This document shows, piece by piece, positions 9,185 to 16,841 of a stretch of 64,000 bases of DNA (its first letter is position 1; each line of letters opens with the position of its first letter). The translations under genes were made by a program, and so were the position numbers. This stretch comes from an uncultured Eubacteriales bacterium (GTDB lineage Bacteria; Bacillota; Clostridia; Oscillospirales; Oscillospiraceae): the NCBI GenBank assembly GCA_900545515.1, contig UQZA01000007.1:40738-104737 (forward strand), read 5' to 3'. The notes below the pieces were generated by a model that worked only from the letters and a program-made list of their open reading frames with translations, searched no databases and was not told where the DNA came from.

Positions 9185-9830
9185 ACTGCTACGGGCCATC
9201 ATCCGGCGGCTCCACTGGGTCCTTCTGGCCGCAATTTTAGGCGGCATGTTCGGTTTTTGTCTGTGCCGGTTCTGGTTGCCGCCTCAATACACCGCCACAG
9301 GCTCCCTCTATGTCTCCATCCCCGGCAGCGAGTCTGCCGATCCCGGGACCGCCTCCGCGGCCCTCACCGCCGCTCAAAAGCTGGCCAAGACCTGCTTGGT
9401 TCTCCTGGAGAGCGACCGGGTTCTGGATCTGGCGGCACAGCAGCTGGCTCCGGACTGCACCGCAGAGGACCTGCGGCCTATGGTCTCCGCATCCTGCCTG
9501 GGGGACACGGAAGCCCTCTCTATTTCTGTCTCCCACCGAGACCCTCAGACTGCCACGCTCCTTGCCAACGCCATCCTGGACACCGCCCCGGCTGAAATTC
9601 TCCGGATCGTCCACACCGGAAGGATCGAGGTAGTAGACCGGGCCGTTCTGCCGGTTCAACCGGATGCCCCTACCCCCTGGCATGCCGCTGCCCTTGCAGC
9701 TTGCATCACCGGCTTTTCGGCAGGTCTGGCCGCCGCCCTTGCCGGATTCCGGGAGAAGCGCAAGCGCATAGCCCGGCTCCGGCGGCGGGTGTATGTAGAT
9801 CACGGGGTGACGGAGGGGAGAGCAGATTGA
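9156..9830 (+). CDS. Wzz/CapA-type chain-length determinant protein
   Basis: A 224-residue protein with the Wzz topology: one N-terminal helix (residues ~18-38, WVLLAAILGGMFGFCLCRFW), an extracytoplasmic domain beginning PPQYTATGSLYVSI, and a second helix near residues 175-195. The cytoplasmic tail is short and basic (EKRKRIARLRRR) and carries no Walker motif, so a BY-kinase partner would be encoded elsewhere. AGGAGG precedes the ATG. The gene closes the polysaccharide operon and probably sets chain length of the polymer. Confidence 0.83.
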   Translation: MEDVHLTPRELLRAIIRRLHWVLLAAILGGMFGFCLCRFWLPPQYTATGSLYVSIPGSESADPGTASAALTAAQKLAKTCLVLLESDRVLDLAAQQLAPDCTAEDLRPMVSASCLGDTEALSISVSHRDPQTATLLANAILDTAPAEILRIVHTGRIEVVDRAVLPVQPDAPTPWHAAALAACITGFSAGLAAALAGFREKRKRIARLRRRVYVDHGVTEGRAD

Positions 9831-9902
9831 GCGGTATGCAGAACTGGCAGCGAAGAAGGCAGTGGGGCAGCTCGTAAATAAGATTTGGCACTGCCTGTGG
9901 TG

Positions 9903-9931
9903 TTGACAGTGGAAAAGCAACATGCTATAAT
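9903..9931 (+). promoter_or_regulatory. Promoter of the marR-ABC operon
   Basis: TTGACA at 9903-9908 and TATAAT at 9926-9931 with exactly 17 bases between them, a consensus sigma-A promoter. The expected start of transcription, near 9938, falls inside the first MarR operator. Confidence 0.88.
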
Positions 9932-9932
9932 T

Positions 9933-9961
9933 GTTGCACTTGCAACTGTTGCGGATGCAAC
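9933..9961. promoter_or_regulatory. Two tandem MarR-type operators
   Basis: Two 14-bp palindromes: GTTGCACTTGCAAC (9933-9946) and GTTGCGGATGCAAC (9948-9961). They share GTTGC-N4-GCAAC arms and their starts are 15 bases apart. They begin two bases after the -10 box and end 18 bases before the marR ATG, the expected place for autorepression by steric block. Confidence 0.75.
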
Positions 9962-9979
9962 GGTAAGGAGGAGCGGGAT

Positions 9980-10408
9980 ATGTCTTTATTGATGGGGGAG
10001 TTGGATTCCATTGCCCGGTGTGCCGCCCAGTACCGGTCGGAGCGGCTGGCAGCTCTGGGACTCAAGTCCTGCCATGCCAGCTATCTTATGGGAATCTGCG
10101 ATTGCCCGGGAATTTCTCAGGAGCAGCTGGCCCGGCGGATTTATCAGAACAAAAGCAGCGTGGCCCGGCAGCTGGCGGTGCTGGAAGAGGCGGGGTTTGT
10201 CCGCCGGGTGTGCTGTGACAGCGACCGGCGGGTGACGGAGCTGTACCCTACAGAGCAGGCGGAGGCGGCCCTGCCGGAGATCCGGCAGGTGCTGGGTCAA
10301 TGGGAGTCCTGGGTAACTCAGGATCTTACCCAGGCGGAGCGGCGCAGTTTGGAGTTGCTCCTGGGGAAGCTGAAGGCCCGGGCAGCAGCCCGAATCGGCC
10401 AGGACTAG
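9980..10408 (+). CDS. MarR-family transcriptional regulator
   Basis: A 142-residue winged-helix regulator: ISQEQLARRIYQNKSSVARQ (recognition helix region) followed by LEEAGFVRRVCCDSDRRVTE (the wing) and a C-terminal dimerisation helix. AAGGAGGAG precedes the ATG. Downstream are two ABC exporter subunits in the same operon, so I infer ligand-relieved repression of the exporter and of its own gene through the tandem palindromes just upstream. The ligand is unknown. Two cysteines (CC near residue 76) sit in the wing and could be redox-responsive, which is speculative. Confidence 0.9.
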   Translation: MSLLMGELDSIARCAAQYRSERLAALGLKSCHASYLMGICDCPGISQEQLARRIYQNKSSVARQLAVLEEAGFVRRVCCDSDRRVTELYPTEQAEAALPEIRQVLGQWESWVTQDLTQAERRSLELLLGKLKARAAARIGQD

Positions 10409-10421
10409 AGGAGGGGAGTAT

Positions 10422-12152
10422 ATGGCGGGCTTGCGCAAATACATACGCCCCTACTATAGCTATATGCTGCTGGCCATGTTCATCAAGTTTTTTGGGGCAT
10501 TGGTGGAGCTGCTGATCCCCTATCTTCTGGAGACCATTCTGGATGACGTGGTGCCCACCGGCAGCCGGCGGGGCATTCTTCTCACCGGCGGGGCTATGGT
10601 GCTCTGCGCCGCCCTGTGTGTCACGGCGAACATTGTGGCAAACCGCATGTCCGCCATCAGCGCCGGGAAAATTACCCTGGTCCTGCGCCACGATCTGTTC
10701 CAGCGCCTGGACCGGCTCTCCGCCCGGCAGCTGGACGGGCTGACCCTGCCCTCCGCTGTGTCCCGTCTCACCAGTGACACCTACAATGTGAACCAGCTCC
10801 TGGCCCGGATGCAGCGGTTGGGGGTTCGCGGTCCGATTTTGCTTCTGGGCGGGGTGTGTATCACCCTGCATATGGATGCGGGGCTGGCTATGGTGCTCAT
10901 TGCCACCCTGCCCCTCATTGGGCTGCTGGTGTATTTTGTGACCAAAACCAGCGTGCCCCTTTACACCAAGGAGCAGGGGATTCTGGACCGGATGGTCCGG
11001 GTGGTCCAGGAGAACATCACCGGCATTCGTGTGATCAAGGCCCTCAGCAAAACAGAATACGAAACCCGCCGGTTTGGCGAGGTGAACCAGCAGCTGTGCC
11101 AGGTGGACCAGAAGGTGGGGGGCATTACGGCTCTGACCAATCCTGCCGCCACCCTGATTTTGAACCTGGGTCTCACCGGCGTGGTCCTGGCCGGGGCCTT
11201 CCGGGTAAACGGCGGACTCACCCAGCCCGGTGTGATCATTGCATTTCTGAACTACTTCACCATGATTCTCAACGCTATGCTGGGGGTTACCAAAATTTTC
11301 ATCATCTGGTCCAAGGGCGAGGCCAGCGCCAAGCGGGTGGTGGAGGTGCTGGAGCTGCCGGAGGATCTGACGGTGACTCCCTCCGCCGAACGGTCCGGGT
11401 CCTATTTGGAGTTCCGAGACGTGAGCTTCTCGTATAACCATGTGTCCAATAACCTCTCCCACCTGAGCTTTTCCCTGGAGCGGGGGCAGACCCTAGGGAT
11501 CCTGGGGGCCACTGGCAGTGGAAAAACCACTTTGGTGAATCTGCTTCTCCGGTTTTATGACCCGGATGAGGGTACGGTCTTTCTGGAGGGCCGGGACATC
11601 CGGACCATCCCCCCGGAGGAGCTGCGGCCCAAGTTTGGCGTGGTGTTTCAAAATGACTTCATCATGGAGGGCACTCTGGCGGGGAACATCCGGTTTTGCA
11701 GGGAGTTGCCCCAGGAGGAGGTGGATCGGGCCGCCCGGACGGCTCAGGCGGATTACATCTTTCAAAAGGGGATGAGCCATCCCGTGGCGGTTCGGGGCAA
11801 CAACCTGTCCGGCGGTCAGAAGCAGCGGTTGACCATTGCCCGGGCCCTGGCGGGAAAGCCGGACATTTTGGTGCTGGACGATGCCTCCAGCGCGCTGGAT
11901 TACCGGACTGACGCCGCCCTGCGCCAGGCCCTGCGCCGGGAGATGGCAGGCGTAACCCAGATGATTGTGGCCCAGCGGGTGAGCAGCCTCCGCCATGCGG
12001 ATCTGATTCTGGTTTTGGAGGAGGGCCGGGTCATTGGCCGGGGCAATCACCAGAGTCTGCTGCAAACCTGCCCGGTGTACCGGGAGATTGCAGAAACCCA
12101 GATGGGAACGGAAGGAGGGGAACCGGCATGGAAAACAGATCCGGCGTCCTAG
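10422..12152 (+). CDS. ABC exporter half-transporter, subunit 1 (degenerate NBD)
   Basis: A 576-residue fused TMD-NBD protein with six N-terminal helices. The NBD has a normal Walker A (GATGSGKTT) and signature (LSGGQKQRL), but the Walker B ends LVLDDASSALD, with Asp where the catalytic Glu should be, and the H-loop reads IVAQRVSSL, with Gln for His. This is the inactive-site pattern of heterodimeric exporters such as TM287/288, BmrCD and LmrCD. The start is supported by GAGGAGGGGAG. It overlaps subunit 2 by 25 bases. The substrate is unknown; drug or peptide efflux fits MarR control. Confidence 0.9.
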   Translation: MAGLRKYIRPYYSYMLLAMFIKFFGALVELLIPYLLETILDDVVPTGSRRGILLTGGAMVLCAALCVTANIVANRMSAISAGKITLVLRHDLFQRLDRLSARQLDGLTLPSAVSRLTSDTYNVNQLLARMQRLGVRGPILLLGGVCITLHMDAGLAMVLIATLPLIGLLVYFVTKTSVPLYTKEQGILDRMVRVVQENITGIRVIKALSKTEYETRRFGEVNQQLCQVDQKVGGITALTNPAATLILNLGLTGVVLAGAFRVNGGLTQPGVIIAFLNYFTMILNAMLGVTKIFIIWSKGEASAKRVVEVLELPEDLTVTPSAERSGSYLEFRDVSFSYNHVSNNLSHLSFSLERGQTLGILGATGSGKTTLVNLLLRFYDPDEGTVFLEGRDIRTIPPEELRPKFGVVFQNDFIMEGTLAGNIRFCRELPQEEVDRAARTAQADYIFQKGMSHPVAVRGNNLSGGQKQRLTIARALAGKPDILVLDDASSALDYRTDAALRQALRREMAGVTQMIVAQRVSSLRHADLILVLEEGRVIGRGNHQSLLQTCPVYREIAETQMGTEGGEPAWKTDPAS

Positions 12153-13912
12153 GCGCAGACCGGCAGAACCGACAGAAGCGGGGGGCCTTGCTCCTGCGCC
12201 TGTGGCGCTATTTGGGCCGGAACCGGCTGCTTTTGGCTGCTGCGGTGGGGCTTTCCCTGGGCTCCAACATTTTGGCCCTCTTTGGCCCCCGGCTGGCGGG
12301 CCAGGCCATCAACGCCATTGCGGCGGGACCCGGCCGGGTGGATCTCCCCTTTGTTTGGAACCGGGCGGCAACCATGGCGGTGTTTTACTTGTTGTCGGCC
12401 TGCATGTCCTACACCCTGTCCCAGGTGATGATCCGTCTGTCACGCCAAGTGGTCCGGCAGATGCGGCGGGACGTATTTGAGAATCTGGCCCGCCTGCCGG
12501 TGGGCTTCTTCGACCGGTATCAGACGGGCGACATTTTAAGCGTCATCACCTACGATGTGGATACGGTGAACCAGTCTCTGTCGGCGGACCTGTTACAAAT
12601 TCTTCAGACGGTGGTGACGGTGACCGTGTCCCTGGGGATGATGCTGTCCATTGCGCCGAAGCTGGTGCTCATTTTCTGCGTCACCATTCCCGCCACGATA
12701 TTCTTCACCCGGTACATCACCGCCCGGGTGCGGCCCCTCTTCCGGCGGCGAAGCGCCGCCCTGGGGGAGCTCAATGGTTTTACGGAGGAGATGATGAACG
12801 GCCAGAAGACCACCAAGGCCTATGGCCAGGAGGCGGCAGTTCTGGAGGCCTTTGACCAGAAAAACCGCAAGGCGGTGGACGCCTACACCCAGGCGGAGGC
12901 CAACGGCACCATTGTGGGCCCGGCTGTGAACTGCATCAACAACCTGTCCCTGGCTCTGGTCAGCGTCTTTGGGGCGCTGCTGTACCTGTCCGGTGGGATT
13001 CAGCTGGGGGACCTGTCCAGCTTTGTTCAGTACTCCCGGAAGTTCTCCGGTCCCATCAATGAGGTGGCCAACATTGTGGGAGAGCTCCAAAGCGCCTTTG
13101 CTGCAGCGGAGCGGGTCTTTGGTCTCATAGATGCAGAACCAGAGCCAGCCGACGGACCGGAGGCCCGGGAGCTGGCCCAGGTGCAGGGAGAAGTGGCTCT
13201 GGATGGAGTGACCTTTGGCTATGACCCGGCTAAGCCGGTGATCCGGGACTTTGACCTGCTGGCCCGGCCCGGCGCGCTGGTGGCCATTGTGGGGCCCACG
13301 GGAGCGGGGAAGACCACCATCATCAATCTGCTGATGCGGTTTTATGATGCCCAAGCCGGGCGCATTCAGGTGGATGGACAGGAGATCCGGACGGTGACCC
13401 GGACCTCCCTCCGCCGGGCTTACAGCATGGTCCTCCAGGATACCTGGCTGTTTTCCGGCACCATTTATGAAAACATCGCCTACGGCCGGGAAAACGCCAC
13501 CCGGCAGGAGGTGATTGCCGCCGCCAAGGCGGCCCGGATTCACAATTTCATCATGGCCCTGCCCCAGGGCTATGACACAGTTCTCCAAGACAACGGCGCC
13601 GGCATTTCCAAGGGCCAGCGGCAGCTTCTGACCATCGCCCGGGCCATGCTTCTGGACAGCCCCATGCTGATCCTGGACGAGGCCACCTCCAATGTGGACA
13701 CCCGGACGGAGCAGGAGATCCAGGCCGCCATGGAAGCCCTCATGGCAGGCAAGACCTGCTTCGTCATCGCCCACCGCCTCTCTACCATCCGTCACGCGGA
13801 TCACATCCTGGTGATGCGGGAGGGCCGGGTGGTGGAGCAGGGAAACCACGAGACTCTCATGGCCCAAAAGGGCTTTTACGCCAAGCTCTATTATGCCCAG
13901 TTTGCCGGTTGA
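12128..13912 (+). CDS. ABC exporter half-transporter, subunit 2 (catalytic NBD)
   Basis: A 594-residue TMD-NBD protein that complements subunit 1. Walker A is GPTGAGKTT, Walker B ends LILDEATSNVD with the catalytic Glu, and the H-loop is VIAHRLSTI. The signature is altered to ISKGQRQL instead of LSGGQ. Paired with the intact signature of subunit 1, this gives one working and one degenerate ATP site. The ATG at 12128 has GGAAGGAGGGG upstream, inside the end of subunit 1. It is the last gene of the operon; no clear terminator is seen before the convergent sigK gene. Confidence 0.9.
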   Translation: MENRSGVLGADRQNRQKRGALLLRLWRYLGRNRLLLAAAVGLSLGSNILALFGPRLAGQAINAIAAGPGRVDLPFVWNRAATMAVFYLLSACMSYTLSQVMIRLSRQVVRQMRRDVFENLARLPVGFFDRYQTGDILSVITYDVDTVNQSLSADLLQILQTVVTVTVSLGMMLSIAPKLVLIFCVTIPATIFFTRYITARVRPLFRRRSAALGELNGFTEEMMNGQKTTKAYGQEAAVLEAFDQKNRKAVDAYTQAEANGTIVGPAVNCINNLSLALVSVFGALLYLSGGIQLGDLSSFVQYSRKFSGPINEVANIVGELQSAFAAAERVFGLIDAEPEPADGPEARELAQVQGEVALDGVTFGYDPAKPVIRDFDLLARPGALVAIVGPTGAGKTTIINLLMRFYDAQAGRIQVDGQEIRTVTRTSLRRAYSMVLQDTWLFSGTIYENIAYGRENATRQEVIAAAKAARIHNFIMALPQGYDTVLQDNGAGISKGQRQLLTIARAMLLDSPMLILDEATSNVDTRTEQEIQAAMEALMAGKTCFVIAHRLSTIRHADHILVMREGRVVEQGNHETLMAQKGFYAKLYYAQFAG

Positions 13913-14128
13913 GTCCTCTTCACGGGCCATAGGCGCGCAGCGAAAACCCGTTCATTCCCGTGACGGTGGACACGTGGGTCTGCCTCTACGCCCCTTTTCG
14001 GAAGTACCTGGGAAGTTTGCCAGCTGGGGAACCACCTGCTGCTGCGCTTCTGCGGTTTTGCAAAATATGGGAGAGAAATCAGAGAAAGCCATACCTTCCC
14101 CAAAAAAGAGAACCGACTGTTTTTCCCT

Positions 14129-14824
14129 TCATCCATCCTCCCGCTTTCCTTCAAAGGCGCTTCGGAGCTTCTCCAGCGCCTTTTTTTCTATGCGGGATAT
14201 GTAGGAGCGGCTGATGTTGCATTGCTGAGCCACCTCCCGCTGGGGCAGGGGCTCTTTCCCGTCCAGGCCGTAGCGCAGGGTCAGTACCTTCTGCTCCCGG
14301 TCGTCCAGGACCTCCCCCATGTACTGCCGGAGCAGTCGCACGTCCTCCCGGCTGCTGATCCGGTCGAACATGTCGTCATCCTGGCAGACCACATCCATGA
14401 GGGACAGGGCGGTGCCGTCCTTGCCGGTTTCGATGTAGTCGGACAAGGAGACGTCCGAAGCGCTTTTCCGCTGGCTTCGGAAGTGCATGAGGATTTCGTT
14501 CTCCACGCACCGGGCCGCATAGGTGGCCAGCCGGATGCCTTTGCCCGCGTCAAAGGTGGACACGGCCTTAATGAGCCCGATGGTGCCGATGGATATGAGG
14601 TCCTCCTGGTCAGAGGTCTGGGCGTAGTATTTTTTCATAATATGGGCCACCAAACGCAGGTTGCGTTCAATGAGGATATTGCGCGCCTCCAGATCCCCAG
14701 CTGCAGCCTTTTCCAGGTATTCCTGCTCCTCTTTTGCGGACAGGGGCTTGGGAAAGCTGCCGGAGCTGAGGCGGAGGGAATAGAGCATACTGCTCAGCAT
14801 GAGAATCGCCGCAGCAGAGATCAT
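14129..14824 (-). CDS. sigK: RNA polymerase sporulation sigma factor SigK
   Basis: A 231-residue sigma-70-type factor. The start at 14824 is chosen for its AGGAGGTGAG site; 23 further upstream codons have no such site. The hydrophobic N-terminus (ISAAAILMLSSMLYSLRL) followed by SFPKPLSAKEEQEYLEKAAA is the membrane-bound pro-sequence and region 1.2 junction of pro-sigma-K. Region 2 has ARNILIERNLRLVAHIMKKY and DLISIGTIGLIKAVSTFD; region 4 has LPQREVAQQCNISRSYISRI. It drives late mother-cell genes after proteolytic activation. The gene is uninterrupted, without a skin element. Confidence 0.92.
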   Translation of the reverse strand: MISAAAILMLSSMLYSLRLSSGSFPKPLSAKEEQEYLEKAAAGDLEARNILIERNLRLVAHIMKKYYAQTSDQEDLISIGTIGLIKAVSTFDAGKGIRLATYAARCVENEILMHFRSQRKSASDVSLSDYIETGKDGTALSLMDVVCQDDDMFDRISSREDVRLLRQYMGEVLDDREQKVLTLRYGLDGKEPLPQREVAQQCNISRSYISRIEKKALEKLRSAFEGKREDG

Positions 14825-14900
14825 TTCCTCACCTCCTGCCAACCAGTCTATTCCCGACAGCAAGTCCCTATGTATGCCAAAGGGCAACAGCATTTACTTT

Positions 14901-14960
14901 TTACAGACCGGTAGGCAGGACCGGCAAAAACGTAACATGCTCCCTTCTGAACGAAACTGC
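14901..14960 (+). repeat. Dispersed repeat module, copy 1
   Basis: 14908-14960 matches 34361-34413 (inverted) at 48 of 53 positions. Its left end (14901-14920, TTACAGACCGGTAGGCAGGA) also recurs directly at 16104-16123 with two differences. It is intergenic, with no coding sense seen. It lies outside the inverted repeat at 14979. Confidence 0.75.
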
Positions 14961-14978
14961 ATATCACGAGCTAAACTT

Positions 14979-15090
14979 CCCCATTCCTCAGCCGTCACGG
15001 CCACGCCGTGCCAGCTGGAAGCATAGAGTCGCTTGCCGCCGGCAGGGGATTGAGATCCCATGGCGCTTCGCCCCTGCCCCGGGGGAAGGC
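14979..15090 (-). repeat. Inverted repeat, left arm, before the nucleosidase gene
   Basis: Read on the minus strand, these 112 bases align almost end to end with 15988-16097 on the plus strand, from GCCTTCCCCCGGGGCAGGG through CCATGGGATCTCA and CGACTCTA to a GATGAG/GCTGAG end, at roughly 80% by eye. The two copies face each other across the nucleosidase gene. The hairpin-rich make-up (CCTTCCCCCGGGG) is that of the extragenic elements common in this bacterial family. Confidence 0.72.
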
Positions 15091-15118
15091 AGGGCACTGC
15101 CGCGCCAATTTCTTGCGG

Positions 15119-15147
15119 TTGCAAATGTGTCGGGAGTTTGGTATACT
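15119..15147 (+). promoter_or_regulatory. Promoter of the nucleosidase gene
   Basis: TTGCAA at 15119-15124 and TATACT at 15142-15147, spaced 17 bases, lying between the left repeat arm and the coding region. The gene therefore carries its own promoter within the bracketed segment. Confidence 0.68.
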
Positions 15148-15242
15148 CGAGAGGCGGGGAAAGGAAGGATACGCCGTGGGGGAGCGCCCTGTTCCTGCGA
15201 CCGGGTATCATTTCCCCGGAAGGCGAAGGAGGAGCGACAGAC

Positions 15243-15920
15243 ATGAAAAAAATCGGGATGATTGTTGCGGTAGAGATGAAAGCGGTTTTGGAGCGGTACG
15301 GAACGCCCCAGGAGGAGAAGGAATATCCAGGCTATCGGGTTCTGGTCTATGAGGCGGAGGACTATATCATTTATGCACTGAACTGCGGGGCAGGAGAGAT
15401 TGCTGCAGCTGCAGCCACCCAGTTCCTGATCAGCCAGATGCAGGTTGACTTCATCGTAAACTTTGGCGTAGTGGGCGGCCTGACAGAAGAAATGACCAAG
15501 ACTAAAATGTGTGTTGTGGAAAGCGTAGTCCATTACGACTTTGACACGACAGAAGTTGATGCGGTTGAGGTGGGCAGGTATTTGACATATCCGGACATCT
15601 ATATCCCAACCACGCCAGATCTGGTGGAGAAAGCAGAAAACCTGCAGCCGGACTTAAAAAGAGTCGTCTGTGCATCAGGGGATAAGTTCATCGGAAATCC
15701 TGAAAAAAAGAAGGAAATGCACAGGGTATTTGGGGCAGATATCTGCGAAATGGAGGCGGCGGGGATTGTCCTCACCAGCAACCGCAACCGGGTGCCCTGC
15801 CTGCTCATTAAAATTGTGTCAGACAGCGTCAGCGGAGGAGCGGAGGAGTTCCGGCGGGAACTGGAGCATGCGGCGCAGATTTGTCTGGATACTGTAGACC
15901 AGATCATTCGGAAGCTTTGA
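15243..15920 (+). CDS. MTA/SAH nucleosidase-like phosphorylase-family protein
   Basis: A 225-residue PNP/UDP phosphorylase-superfamily protein. The start at 15243 has AAGGAGGAG upstream. IGMIVAVEMKAVLERYG carries the N-terminal acidic residue (Glu11), FGVVGGL the glycine loop, DICEMEAAGIV the nucleoside-binding EME motif near residue 170, and KIVSDSV the catalytic Asp. This is closest in layout to 5'-methylthioadenosine/S-adenosylhomocysteine nucleosidase, but the rest is divergent, so another purine nucleoside is possible. The gene stands alone and looks more A/T-rich than its neighbours. Long inverted repeats flank it on both sides. Confidence 0.78.
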   Translation: MKKIGMIVAVEMKAVLERYGTPQEEKEYPGYRVLVYEAEDYIIYALNCGAGEIAAAAATQFLISQMQVDFIVNFGVVGGLTEEMTKTKMCVVESVVHYDFDTTEVDAVEVGRYLTYPDIYIPTTPDLVEKAENLQPDLKRVVCASGDKFIGNPEKKKEMHRVFGADICEMEAAGIVLTSNRNRVPCLLIKIVSDSVSGGAEEFRRELEHAAQICLDTVDQIIRKL

Positions 15921-15987
15921 TTGCGGGAATGCTTGGCCGGTAATTGCAGCGGCTCAACCATTCATGTCTCCTGGCTGCAAGGCCCCA

Positions 15988-16097
15988 GCCTTCCCCCGGG
16001 GCAGGGCGAAGGGCCATGGGATCTCATCACTTGCCGGTGGCAAGTGACTCTACCGTTCCAGCTGGCCCGGAGTTAGCTGCGACGGATGAGAAATGTC
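15988..16097 (+). repeat. Inverted repeat, right arm, after the nucleosidase gene
   Basis: The partner of 14979-15090, in opposite orientation. It contains its own hairpin (ACTTGCCGGTGGCAAGT at 16029-16045). A 20-base copy of the GTAGGCAGGA motif follows at 16104-16123, matching 14901-14920 in direct orientation at 18 of 20 positions. Confidence 0.72.
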
Positions 16098-16184
16098 CAT
16101 ATCTTACAGGCAGGTAGGCAGGATTAATCTAGAGGCAATGCGTTATAGAATTGTAATCAATTGCATACGGATAAAAACTTAGTC

Positions 16185-16224
16185 AAAAAGCGGTGAGTCC
16201 CCTCCACGAGGCTCACCGCTTTTT
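16185..16224. terminator. Bidirectional terminator between the nucleosidase gene and rnpB
   Basis: A perfect 13-base stem, AAAAAGCGGTGAG (16185-16197) and CTCACCGCTTTTT (16212-16224), around a 14-base loop. There is a T-run after the stem on both strands, so it can end the plus-strand nucleosidase transcript and minus-strand rnpB. Confidence 0.88.
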
Positions 16225-16254
16225 GAGAGCTGTTTTTTACAGCCCATTCCTGGT

Positions 16255-16630
16255 GCATGCAATCAGGTCTATAAGCCGGGTTCTGTCATCGACAGCCATC
16301 TATCTAGACCCAGGATTGCTCCTGGGTTCCAGCCACCTCTTGGGGACGGCCGGGCCAGCCTGTAGTCCCACACACGGTGTTGCTCCGGATAGAGTTTACA
16401 GCACCCCAATGTTCCCATGGGGCGGGTGCGCTCTTACCACACCTTTTCACCCTTACCTCGCTGGCACAAACCAGGGAGCTCATACTCCAAACGAGGCGGT
16501 ATCTTTCTGTTGCACTTGTCCTAGGGTCACCCCCGGCGGGCGTTACCCGTTATCCTTGCCCTGCGGAGCCCGGACTTTCCTCACGGGGGGCCTTTCGGCC
16601 TCCCCCCGCGGCTGTCCGACCTGGTTGCGG
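16255..16630 (-). ncRNA. rnpB: RNase P RNA (bacterial type A)
   Basis: On the minus strand the conserved core GAGGAAAGTCCGGGCTC is followed by AGGGCAAGGATAACG, AGAGCGCACC, a GGTAAGGGTGAAA segment and the 3' signature AGAACCCGGCTTATAG. Stem P1 can be drawn between GCAACCAGGTC at the 5' end (16618-16628) and GACCTGATTGC at the 3' end (from 16259), pairing with one mismatch. The promoter ending at 16635 puts the start of transcription at about 16628. This is the catalytic RNA that trims tRNA 5' ends. Both ends are accurate to a few bases. Confidence 0.96.
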
Positions 16631-16634
16631 GGCC

Positions 16635-16663
16635 ATTGTACCGCATTTCCGAAGAATTGTCAA
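16635..16663 (-). promoter_or_regulatory. Promoter of rnpB
   Basis: On the minus strand, TTGACA (16658-16663) and TACAAT (16635-16640) with a 17-base spacer, ending about seven bases before the predicted RNA 5' end. Confidence 0.85.
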
Positions 16664-16707
16664 AGTTTTTCTCTGACAGCCATGTGTGGGAAGCTCCCCC
16701 GCCAGTG

Positions 16708-16733
16708 CGGAAAAGGGAAATGCCGCTGCCCTG
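16708..16733 (+). repeat. Short dispersed repeat, copy 1
   Basis: 26 bases containing GGGAAATGCCGCTGCCCTG that recur at 48931-48956 with only two substitutions. Both copies are intergenic. No function can be read from them. Confidence 0.55.
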
Positions 16734-16757
16734 AGTAGACACCCCAGGCAAAGAGTT

Positions 16758-16789
16758 GAGGCCGTCTCAAGAAATTTTGAGGCGGCCTC
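16758..16789. terminator. Hairpin after the pyr operon
   Basis: GAGGCCGTCTCA (16758-16769) pairs with TGAGGCGGCCTC (16778-16789) with one wobble. It lies about 50 bases beyond the pyrI stop and probably ends the pyr transcript, although the U-run on the minus strand is poor. Confidence 0.6.
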
Positions 16790-16841
16790 AGTCCTTTTCG
16801 CTTCTCCGCAGGCCATTCTCATGACCTGCCTCTGACACAGC

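Noticed and set aside
9156..9830. Possible tyrosine-kinase fusion of the Wzz-like protein
   Set aside because: The C-terminal tail is about 30 residues with no Walker motif.
13893..14214. Frames in the spacer between the ABC operon and sigK
   Set aside because: They overlap the ends of both genes and have no start signals. The spacer is about 215 bases and shows nothing else.
16193..16738. 181-codon plus-strand frame
   Set aside because: It lies over the RNase P RNA gene, whose conserved core explains the sequence.
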